DNA of 64,000 bases. Source: Ectocarpus siliculosus. Taxonomy: Eukaryota; Sar; Phaeophyceae; Ectocarpales; Ectocarpaceae. The translations under genes and the position numbers were made by a program. The DNA is taken from NCBI GenBank assembly GCA_000310025.1, contig FN649737.1, forward strand, positions 2,587,133-2,651,132, read 5' to 3'. How positions within the stretch are numbered: the first letter of the stretch is position 1; every line of letters begins with the position of its first letter. Shown here in pieces: positions 12,001 through 24,000 of this stretch. The notes beneath the pieces are model-generated. The model had not been told where the DNA came from, searched no databases, and saw only the letters and a list, made by a program, of their open reading frames with translations.

Positions 12001-15000
12001 TAGGAGACACCGACTTTCTTCCGTGTTTTCGCCCGGAGTGCATTCATGCGCGTCATCGGGATCGCTGTCGGATCGACGAAAATCGCCTTATCGTGCGCGG
12101 GAACACTTGGTACGTCTATCTTAAAATATATGTGGCGTTGGCTTGGCTGCAGGACGTATCCAAGCTGTCGAGATGGAAGCAGCGAATCGTGAGGGAGCTC
12201 CTCGAGGAAGCCAGGGAGGAGGCTGTGAGGTAAACGAAAGCATGAAGCGCCGAAAACGCGTGCCGAGAGCACCTGTCTCATACCCTATCGGCGGCGGGTC
12301 TATCACACTTCTTCAGTTTTGCTAACACGCCCATGGGTCACCCATGGGCTGGGTGACCCATGGGCCGCCCATGGCCACTTTGTTGCCCGTGGTTGACCCA
12401 TGGGCATGCCCATGGGCGGCCAATGATTGCCCTTCTACCGGAAACCGGTGTACTCCTAAACAATACTTCTATATTATTTGCTCTGGAACGACGGGCACTA
12501 TTACGGCTAATAGCCCTGACGCTAACCCCAACCCTAACCCCAAGCCCACACGATACGTGCTAGGTTGGCGTTCGGTGGCTAAGTTCTAGGTTGATGTGCC
12601 GATGGCGAACTTCTAGGTTGATATGCCGGTGACGAAGTTCTAGGTTGAAGTGCCCACGGTAGGCACTTCGTGGGCACTTCATGGGCCGGGTGTCCCATGG
12701 GTGGTTTGGCTAGACGTGGGAGATTGATCGGCTGCTCTCGCACCTCTACTGGATCGATGATTACCTCGGTGTGATGGTGAAACTCTGTTGTGGACGTCAC
12801 TCTTCCAGTGTATTGAGTCGACGGGTTGGTGTTGGTCCCTGACGTCCATTTGGCGGTCCCGGGGATGCCTGAAAATAACGACGTACAGGTGTCGTTTACT
12901 AAAAAGCCCAAAGGAAAGTTATAATGTAATGCCATGCGTGCGACGCGTTTACCCCCGTATTCCTGCTGCATACGGTGGCATGTCAGGCACCACTTTTCCC
13001 TTCGACCAAAGTATATTGTGTTGACCAAGCAACGTAGTTGACCAGCGAGAACGTCGCTCCAACGAAAAAGTGATGCGACCCCGCCCTCTCCCCCTGTGAT
13101 GGGCATCTTCTCTAATGTACGCACTCATCACCGCCGTTCATTGAAAAATGCTCGGTGCTCACGGTGGGGCTGTGACGCGTCGGTACGGTGCGTGCAGATG
13201 CGATGTTGAGGTCAACGAGGTCAAGAGAGAGATTCAGGTGCGTGCGCGGGTGGGACGGGGCTTAGCGTACGTGCGAGCCAGCGGTAGATCGCCTCGGATC
13301 CGATCCCCCCCTCACAATGTCGGGATGGAGAGAGAGGTTCGGCAACAGCGCGTGGAAGACAAAACGAGTCCACGCCCATCAACCATCAACATAATCGAGC
13401 TGCCATCCACGAGTAGTGTCCGAGAAGCATCAAGAACTATCCCCCTTCGCCCTGAAGGTCTTCGCGCTTTCCTCCATATTTATCCTGCTTCACGTTGACC
13501 TGCGTTTGGGCTCGCCTTCCCTTGCTTGTGGGATCAGGAGGAAGAGAAAGACCAAAAGCTAGACGATGACGGGCGGCGCGCGCTGCTTGCCGAGGCGCGA
13601 CAACTGAATGCGGAGCTCGTCCGCTGGAAGGTATGCGGGCTCTGAATTCCTTCTGACTGTATGTGACTTGTCTCAGACGTTTTTCTTGCCATGCCGACTA
13701 GTTCGCTTGAAGCACCCGATTAGTTCCGTTCAAGCACATTGGACCGGTTTCCTGTGCAAGCGTTCGGGTTTCACTATCGGCGATGACGTTTTGAGGAGAT
13801 ACTTTCAGCAGCAGATGAGCTTCTTCAACCGCAAGCAAAGGGGTTTTGATCTGTGACTGGAAAGGGTAGGAGGGGGGGCTCATCAAGAAAAATGAAAATT
13901 TTTGTGTTCATGACTCCCACAAACGCTAGGTAGATCTATAGATGGTCAGGGTGGAGGTGCCGCCGTATGTTGTACCCCCCCGTCGTGCCGGATCTACCAT
14001 GCCCATTTTCTCGTTTTTCTTATTCTTTTTCGGCACTAACATTTGTACGACACCGCACAAAATGTTTCGAAGCAACATCCTCTGCGTTCCTATGGCTCTC
14101 AGCTGTCACCTGTTGTTCTCTGCTTGGCGTGGCGCGAGCTAGCTCTATTTCTCTTTTGGGTGCTCCGCCACTGACTGTTGTTGTGAACGCGTGGTCGCAG
14201 TTGCTCTTCCTTTCTTGGTATGTCTCAGCGTAGGGACGGCAGTGAGGGCTCAGAGTCCGCCAGCCCTGCCAGTTCTCTGCAGTCCGTTCCTCCCCTACCA
14301 CCTGTTTCGCCAGAGGCGCTGCCTGCTGTATCACATGTTGATCCTGCAGTCGCCTCGGCCTTTTTCGACCACGCTCTGTATGCGCCACATGATAGTGTTG
14401 GTGCTGGCGTCGCCGATCCTCAAGAAGAGGCCGCATGTCTATCTGAGCTTCGCTCTAAGGCCAGGCGTGTCCGCCTTTTCCAAGAGGATGAGCGTGCTCG
14501 TCGGGCTATAGCCCCGAGTAGTGTGCGTGCGCGAAAACCGGCTGCTCCCTCTGTATCCACTGGTTGTGCTGTTGATGCCGTTCATACCCCCACCGGAACA
14601 TCTCCGTCTCCTTTTGAGACAGCTGTTTCTGGTGATGTTGTTGTTGTTGTTGTCTTCACATTAAACTCGTATCAGTTGCTAATCCGAAAATCTAGCAAAG
14701 ACGCAATCCGTGGTCACAAAAATGCTTGAGCCATCAGAAGATCCAGAGAACACGCAAACCAGCAAGAAAAGGGTACACAAGCCCGAACAGGTACACCTAC
14801 ATCCCTGCAGCATGTCTGCGTGCCCACAAACTGAACTACCCGTCCACACACCACATTCGACTACAGCACAATCACCCCCCCTGTTCTATACTTTACCAAA
14901 ATGAATGTCGACTACAGCGTATAGCTGTCTGGAGTGCTGCCTGTACAATAGCACCATGGTAGGCATGGTACAAGTTCGGGGCGCGCAACTGCTGTCTGAA

Positions 15001-18000
15001 GTGCTGTCAGAATGCGTCCGTGGACATACAGTGAAAACGAACAACCAACCAAAGCCATCATTGCAATTGACAATCACCGAATCTACCCCTGATCATCTGT
15101 GTTGGAGACAGCAGTGTAAATAATAGACACTGATTAGGAATCGCTCCACATTGAAGGGGTCGGGGGTCGTCCACCATGCAGGCACGCAATAAAGGGACCC
15201 GGGCTATCCGCGCCATCTCTGCCGCGTCTCTCTACAAAACCAGTGAAGTCATCACATACACACCAATGTTCAGGAAAAAAACGGAAAATATTTGCTAACA
15301 CAAAATGTTTGTCCGTGCGTCACGGTTCGATGTCGTCCGTGTGCTCCGGTGCCGCTGCTTCGATGCCGCTGCTCCGGTGCCGCTGCTCCGGTGCCTCTGC
15401 TTCGGCGCCGCTGCTCCGGTGTCGCTGCGGCCAGTCCTAGCACGACCAAAATCGACCCGCTCCGTCCATACTTGCTCTCGTTGCTGTCCTTCCCAGTCGG
15501 TTCCTCGCTTTCTCCCTCGTTGCACTTAACAATACCCCTAGGGTCCTTGGTCTGAAAATTCTCGAGCCGAAGGGTCAACCAGCCCACTCAGCTCGTCACC
15601 ACCTGTTCCCTCCTCTCCTTTGGTAAAGCCAGGTTGCTGAGACAGTACAGCTCCCTCTAGCAAACCTAGGGCCGTGTACATAGTGCCCGTCCGCCTTTTT
15701 CTGATGGCGTCTGCCTCCGCGCACAAAACTGAGATGGACATTGCTGTCTACACCGACGGAATGAGGCCCGCGCATCTGCATTTTTTTACCTGACGCACCA
15801 GTGCCGACCCAACTCTACCACTACAGTACGCACGCCTCGCGGCGGGTGCGCCGCAGCAAGAAGGTATCGGTCCCTTGAGGGTGAGTCTAGCCATGCTCGG
15901 TAGAGAGACCACCCCCCTCGCTATAAGCCATGCCTAAGGAAAAGCCTTGCCGAGGCAGCGAGTCAAAGAAGGAAGTGGTGGCCACTGGTTCTGTTGTAGT
16001 AGCCACCCACCCCTCTGATGTGCGTTCAGTCGCAATAGGAGCCCCTCATTCACCTTCCGATGTGCCTTCAGTTGCACTACAGGAACCTCCGATGTGCCTT
16101 CAGTTGCACTAGGAAATGTCCCCATTCCGCGTGACGAGCTTCGTGTTCCGTCTGCAGCGGATGACGGGACTGTCAGGTTTTCTGACGGTGTACAACATTT
16201 CGCCGCATCCGCTGTTGCACCTGTTTTGCGTAGTACGTCTCGCGATGCGTCTGCTCCTAGCAGTTCTAGTATTCGTTCTGATGTGCGCTCAGTGGCATCA
16301 AGGACCATCAACACCTCTCGAGGTGTGCGTTGCGATACGCCTGCTATTAACCATGTAGCAAAATCGCTGATCCCTGCTCGAGGAAACAGCACGGGCGCTC
16401 GGCCGGAATATGCTGATGCTAGTGTGACCGCCGCCGGAGTGTCCGCTTCTCAGAGTTATATATACCTCTAAGAGTAACAGAGAGCAGGTGCTTGCTCGTG
16501 ATAATCGTCGCCAGGCTCGCAATGCACGCGCTTTAGCTTCTGCTAACCATGTGCCTGCTCCGCCCCCCATGCTTTCTTCCGCTCATGAACGTGCAGCTAC
16601 TGCAGCTGCTCTAGAACAAGTTCGTCTCGCCGAAGCTCTTAACGCGGACCTGCTCCTAGCACTTCAAGCTATGGTGACCTCTGCACCGACGACTTCCTCG
16701 GACTCCACGCCCCCTGCGGGATCTCCTCGTCGTCACCTGGCGGAGGACACGGAATCGGCAGCGCTCTCTTCACCGACCTTCAGGGTGACGCCCTCCGTAG
16801 AGCCCAGGGCGTTCTTGATTCCGAGTTCCTCTTCATGATCGGCTTCATCGTCCAGCTGTTGTGCCCGGGCCAAGCGATCGGCCCGGACACGGTCCACCGC
16901 AGCGCAGGTGGCCGCCTCAGCCTCCGAAGAGGCCAGTAGCGCTTGCATTTCTCGAGGAAACGTATGCCAGCGGGCGCCGAGATAGTCGAGGAGCGGCGGG
17001 CATGCAATCGGTGGAGCGGCAGCAGGCGGGGGCGCCGTGGTGGCAGGCGCAGGTGCAGCAGCAGCAGCAGCAGCAGCAGCAGCGGCGGGGGTGACAGCCG
17101 CAGTCGCCGAAGAGGCCTTGAGCACGGGCGCCGCGGGGCGCTCGGCTCGATGACGGCTCTCAGGACCCGTGGTGGCCTAGCGCAAGGCCGGTGAAGAGAG
17201 CGCTGCCGATTCCGTGTCCTCCGCCAGGTGACGACGAGGAGATCCCGCAGGGGGCGTGGAGTCCGAGGAAGTCGTCGGTGCAGAGGTCACCATAGCTTGA
17301 AGTGCTAGGAGCAGGTCCGCGTTAAGAGCTGCGGCGAGTCGAACTTGTTCTAGAGCAGCTGCAGTAGCTGCACGTTCATGAGCGGAAGAAAGCATGGGGG
17401 GCGGAGGAGGCACATGGTTAGCAGAAGCTAAAGCGCGTGCATTACGAGCCTGGCGACGATTATCACGAGCAAGCACCTGCTCTCTGTTACTCTTAGAGGT
17501 ATATATAACTCTGAGAAGCGGACACTCCGGCGGCGGTCACACTAGTATCAGCATATTCCGGCCGAGCGCCCGTGCTGTTTCCTCGAGCAGGGATCAGCGA
17601 TTTTGCTACATGGTTAATAGCAGGCGTATCGCAACGCACACCTCGAGAGGTGTTGATGGTCCTTGATGCCACTGAACGCACATCAGAACGAATACTAGAA
17701 CTGCTAGGAGCAGACGCATCGCGAGACGTACTGCGCAAAACAGGTGCAACAGCGGATGCGGCGAAATGTTGTACACCGTCAGAAAACCTGACAGTCCCGT
17801 CATCCGCTGCAGACGGAAACACACACGAAGCTCGTCACGCGGAATGGGGACATTTCCTAGTGCAACTGAAGGCACATCGGAGGTTCCTGTAGTGCAACTG
17901 AAGGCACATCGGAAGGTGAATGAGGGGCTCCTATTGCGACTGAACGCACATCAGAGGGGTGGGTGGCTACTACAACAGAACCAGTGGCCACCACATGATC

Positions 18001-21000
18001 ACCAGAAACAGCAGTCTCCTTGTGTTCCGGTGGGGGTATGAACGGCATCAACAGCACAACCAGTGGATACAGAGGGAGCAGCCGGTTTTCGAGCACGCAC
18101 ACTACTCGGGGCTATAGCCCGACGAGCACGCTCATCCTCTTGGAAAAGGCGGACACGCCTGGCCTTAGAGCGAAGCTCAGACAGACATGCGGCCTCTTCT
18201 TGAGGATCAGCGACGCCAGCACCAGCACTATCACGTGGCGCATACAGAGCGTGGTCGAAAAAGGCCGAGGCGACTGCAGGATCAACATGTGATACAGCAG
18301 GCAGCGCCTCTGGCGAACCAGGCGGTAGGGGAGGAACGGACTGCAGAGAACTGGCAGGGCTGGCGGACTCTGAGCCCTCACTGCCGTCCCTACACTGAGA
18401 CATACCAAGAAAGGAAGAGCAACTGCGACCACGCGTTCACAACAATAGCCAGTGGCGGAGCACCCAAAAGAGAAATAGCTAGCTCGCGCCACGCCAAGCA
18501 AGGAACAACAGTCGAAAGAAAGCTAAAAAACAATAAATCCCTTTACTGCAGACACGCCAAATGTTGTGGGATTACACGCGTAGCGATCCCTGAAGACCCT
18601 GATGAAGACTCACTTGTTTATTAATCTCTTGGAACAGCAATGCTTGCTGTCGCCTTGCTCTCTAAGGTAGACTGAGCACAGAGGGGGAGGACATGCTCCC
18701 TCTAAAAGGGGCCACAAAGGGCCTGTCCCCTGTTTTATCCTTCCATCGGGAGTTACATCTCCCGCACTTTCCTCTGGGAATTACTCCGCAATACCGTTGG
18801 CACTGGCTTCATTCAAATCCCAGAACACTCTCTACTAGTCTAGACTAAGACCATTATTGCTGCCTTGCGGCCATACTACATTCATCCTTATTCCATGTAT
18901 TCTCGGTCTAATACTCGGCCTCATTCGGCGACAGGCTGTCTTGTGTCGGCGACAGGCTGTCTTGTGTGTCTTGTGTCGGCGACAGGCTGTCCTGTGTGTG
19001 TCTCGTGCACGCTGTAGCTAGCCTACGGGGACGGTACGCTTGACTATAGCGGATACACAGGCAGAAGCGCGAGGAAAACAAACGCTACCACATGTTATGG
19101 GGGGGGCACCTCCTCCATTGAAATAAACTCGACACGACCCCTCTCCGCTCCTGAAACGCTCCTCGGGCAACAAGAAGCCCGGCGGTGAGTGATGGAGATA
19201 GTCTTCCCTGTGGATCATGTAGCCGATCCACCCTGCGCCCTCGGTCGGCCACATGTAGGTCTACATGCATAGCGGCAACCGCGTGTTGGTTTCAGCTTCA
19301 TGGCGACTTGCGGGACAGCCGGTGGCCGTGGGGACACAGCAAAGTTGCTTTTGTGCCGATCGGATGTGTTCTCGGAAGTTTCGCGCGTACGCAATCTCCC
19401 ACACTATTGACAGTTTTGCTAAACCGTCCTGGGACAGCCATGAGTCACCCGTGGGCCGCCCATGGGCACTTCATGGGCCGCCCATGGGCTGCCCATGGGT
19501 CGGCACTTCAACCTACATAGAAGTTCGCCAACGGCATATCAACCTGGAGCTTAGCCACCAGCACATCAACCTAGAACTTGGCCACCAGCGCCAACCTAGC
19601 ACGTACCGTGTGAGCTTGGGGTTTGGGTTTGGGTCAGGGTTAGATTTAGGGTTATTAGCCGCTATGGTGCACGTTCCAAACAGATAATCTGTTGTTTACG
19701 AGTACACTGGCCGGTTGAAGGGTTCTTTTTGGCCGCCCATGGGCTTCCCATGGGTTGCCCATGGGTCGCCCATGAGCTGCCCACGGGCTACCCATGGCAC
19801 ACCCATGGGTGACCCCTTTGTGATCCATGGGCTGTCCATGGGAGTCACGGGGGCCGTGGGCAGCTGGGGTTGTAGGAAAAACAACAAAATTGGTTTGTGC
19901 CCAAGGGAGGTGTTTTCGGAAAGAATAGCTGTACCGTAAATATGGGCTTGTTTTCAACGCCGAGTTCGTGCCGCGGCCACGTTCTTGGGCGCTTTTCGAG
20001 CACTACATGCTGGTTTCGGCCAAATGACGGCTTGTGCGACGGCCGGGGGCGTGGGAACACAGCTCAACTGTTTTCGTGCGTATTCGGGGTGTTTTTGGGA
20101 AATTGTTTACAGTGTCGTAAATATGGGCTTACTTACGACGACGCCGAGGTGGTGCGGTGACTTCAGTTTTAGCCATATCCCGGCAGCCACCGGTAACTAT
20201 GAGACGAACGAGGGCTTGCGTGAAGCCGTAGGAACGTAGAAGATGTTGCTTCGAAGCATTTTGTGCGTTTTCAGAGATGTTACAAGATCGGTGTCGTAAA
20301 TGGTATTACTGTTTAAAAAATATCACGGACAAACGGAAGAAAACGCTCGCTATTTCATGGCACGTCATCACACGCAACATGCACGTACCACCCCGTAAGG
20401 ATCACCGATGGTCTCCCACGAGCCACGTCTATGTGCCAAGCCAGGAGAGCACAAGCAGTAGTTGTGGTGAAATCCGCGCAACGATTGGCGATCGCATCAA
20501 TACAGGGTGCGCGGGTTTGCACAGAGTCCTGAACGTAGGGTTTGACCTGTGGAGCAGATATGGCCAATCTGCTCCACCGGCCCTTGAGCCACCGAGCCCT
20601 CGTTGATGGGCCTTTCTCTGCACCCCCTTGTTCGATTGGGGCGCCCGATGGCTTGTATGATACCTGTGGGCCGTGCCAACACAATGCAAATCTTCTTAGG
20701 GCATGCGACGCCCAATACATAAGAGTTTGACCTGGTGGAGCAGATATGACTTATCTGCTTAACCGGCCTTTGAGCCACCGAGCCCCCGTGGGTGGGCGTT
20801 TCTCTTCACCCACTGGTCCGATTGGGGTGCCCGATGGCTTTATGATAGATGCGAGCCGTTCCAACACGGTGCGGTCGGATTCGGCGCGGTTCAGCGATGT
20901 GGTGGGAGGTATAGCGGGAATATTGACATTTATCCCCCCCTAGATGCTGCGAAACCCCCTCTGTTGACCATATCTCTGCAGGAACATATTGGATGTGAGT

Positions 21001-24000
21001 GTTTGATAGCTTGATTCAACGGTATGGACCGTGCAAACACGATGCAAAAGTTTTGCGGTCAATAGAACCTGTTTGGACGGAGGTTCGAGACGATTTAATC
21101 TTCCTGAGATGCTGCGGAGCCCCTTTTTTTCAGCATGTCTCTGCATCCACTGGTCCGATTCAGCTTCTAAAGTAGCTTTTCAGAAAGCTGTAGCTCACAT
21201 CTACACGATGCAATTGGTTTGAGGTCGATTGGAGCTCTGTGAGTGAAGATCTGCCTGGTGGGGTAAAAACGAAGTTCCACCGGTGGAGCAAATAGCATTG
21301 CCGATTCTTTTTCCCTGGTCCTGTTTGTTTTTCCCATCTCTTGGCTCGTTCTCACTCGCGTCCTCGCCAATCGATAACCCTCACCCTGTGTCGCCACCCC
21401 CTTCATGCTCTCAAATTGTGGTTGGAGCAGGAATTGTTCGCCTCTCGTGTCCAGGAAGGCAAAGACGTGCGTGCGGGCCTAGAAGGCATACAGGCGAAAC
21501 TCAAGCTATTGGGGGACGAAGCGAACAGTCTTCGAAAAAAGCTTGCCCAGGTGGTTAACTGATGTGCACTATCGCAGTAGGAGTAAACCATGCCGCTCCT
21601 CGCCGAACTGTCTCGCAAACCCAACAATCCGATCGCGAACCTTACAACAGGAAATACGGCCAATAATAACCTGGCAATGTACACTGCGGCGTTAATCATG
21701 ACAACTCTCTTAATCCTTGTACCGTCTACCCAAAATAACCAAGTACTTCGGTTGCTTTGCCAACTCTCAAACCCGCGACGCAACACTGGCCTCTCCTGGC
21801 TCCAAAATAATAAACATCTCCATGCGATTACCTTCTCGTTCTATTTCCAGGCCCAGAAGTGCCTGCCTGCCGCGGCCTTCGTCCTCAAGAGCCAACGGGA
21901 GGCGATCGACATCGCCCTCACGCTTAACGCCGCAGGCGACATGTTTTCGGGTGCAGCGGCTAGGTGGGCAGCCGCGGATCTGTTGAAAGAACGCGGGGAG
22001 ATCATCTTGTCGCCTGCCGACCGGGTAAGGCTTGGCCGCACGAGTCGGACGTTGGAGTTCCTTCAGTTCAGAACCGTTCTTCACCTCGTGATTCCCTCAC
22101 GCGCTGCCCAATCAGTTGGCGAGATGTTCCTACGTCGTGCTCAACATATTCACTCCGTGGTGTGTCCGACGAGCAAAAACGCTTTAGAGAGGATGGGTAC
22201 CACTCAGCACAAACGTTTGCGCAGTACAACCTACGTTTTAGCAAGGCGAAGTTGACTGTGCAGAGTTTTGACATCGGGACCTACGTTACTTGGAATATGC
22301 TTACCGCGGGGAACAGAGAACGCGCGACTCATTAGGCGTGATGAAATGTTTCCCGCTCTGCTATGGGTAGACTGCTTTCATGTAGGACAATGGCATGAGC
22401 GCACGGTAGTTAAGCACCGCACTACAGGCCTTGTTTCCAACCCAGACGTTTTCTGTCATCCGCAGGTGAGGAGGGTTCTGAAGGAAGAAGGCTGGGACAT
22501 GCTTACGGCGGATGAGAAGCGGTTTACCATGCTCGACCGGGTGCTTCGGCCGGACCTCTATCTGTGGATGAGAGAGAGTGAGCGACGGTCGGTTGAGAAA
22601 GTTGCGGAAGATGGATATATAGTGCTGCGCCTCGACTGGGGCAATGAATGAGTAGGGGCAGAGCATGGGCATTACGCTCGTTGTTGTGGAGGCAAGAGTA
22701 AGCCTTGGTGGAGTGTCTACCGGGGACAAATATATCCCCTACATGGACGCCTTCATGAGGGAACAGACGGATAATGAGCTTCGATATCCCGAAGTGTGCG
22801 GCACAATATGACCCTCTCCTCTCGAGGAGCCGCCCCAACAACAGTAAGCAAAGGTTCACCGAGTAGAATGAGGCATTTCTATTTGTCGCCTGCAAGTCGA
22901 CACATGCATTTCATGCTGTTACTAAAAGCCGCACCTCCCAAGACTTTGGAGATGTCGCGTTCTGTTCGCACGTTCACCGCAGCACCCATCCCTCGGATGA
23001 CCGTGGCCGTCTGCTCGAAAGAAGCAAGCTAACGTGAAGCCCACTTCATGACGGTCTCACCGCATCACGCCAACATCCGATCAAAGGTCGCCTGAGCGAG
23101 GAAGGGCTCGTTCTGCTGGCCTCCGATGCCCCCGCGAGCCCGAAGAGGCGAAAGGATTCCTTAGCCCAGCTGATCGGAACCGCGCCTATCGGATCCACGA
23201 CTATCGACGATGTGGAGAACATCGCGGACGCGATGCAAGCGAGGTAAGATCTGTTCACAGGAACCGGGGCTCTTCTGGACCGCTTGCTGTACATCGATAT
23301 GGTAAGACCAACAACGGCATTAGACTCTTGGAATGTTTGTTTCTTGCTGTGAATGACTCCTTCGCTGACGGAATGTTCGAGACTGAGTGAAGAAGATCAT
23401 CCTCGTGGAAGAAAATGAGCACCACAAGGAGTGTTGCCCTATCATTTTCCAGTATTTTCCAACAAGCGCGCGGCGTTATTCTCTGACGGCAGACTGCCTC
23501 TCAGCCGCTCGTTCCTGCCCTTTTCCATTAGCTTGCCTCGAACGATTCTACTGGCATCGGCCCTGCCGCATGCATCCTACCGAAAACAGGAAGAAACAAG
23601 GCTGGTCCGATAAAGCGAAATCCTATGCCACTCCCACGACATGGAGCGGTGGGGGCAAAGCAACGCCGGGGGTGGGTAGCGGTGGCGACGGAACTGCTGC
23701 AGGATTAGGAGCGTTGACGGCTCGATCTGATGCTACCAGTGCGGGGGCGCTAACAGCTAGGTGAAACAACGCCGAGAGCCCGTTTCCGAACCGCAAGGCG
23801 TTTGTCAGCTAGACGTCGGGGATAGATGTACGGGGTAGAAGGCGCTCCTCAGGAGTGGGCTCATTCGGGCAGAGTGTCATCAAGGCGTGATGCAAGATGA
23901 AAGTAAAGCATTTGTTGGTGTGAATCAGCTGCCAGTTGCAATCAGTGACCTTTTTCCAAGCTCGAATAGCTCACACAGCTGACTTGGTTTCGAAGAGCCC

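Larger units (their letters stand above)
13631..21430. other. 7.8-kb intron of the giant gene packed with repeats
   Basis: The exons ending at 13630 (ALLAEARQLNAELVRWK) and starting at 21431 (ELFASRVQEGKD) join in phase 0, so everything between is intronic. In order it holds a long inverted repeat with retroelement-like frames (14107-18508), a short tandem array (18920-19000), diverged tandem repeats of about 190 bp split by a CCCATGGG element (19260-20300), and a 185-bp tandem repeat (20530-21290). 18510-18920 shows nothing I can name. Confidence 0.7.
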
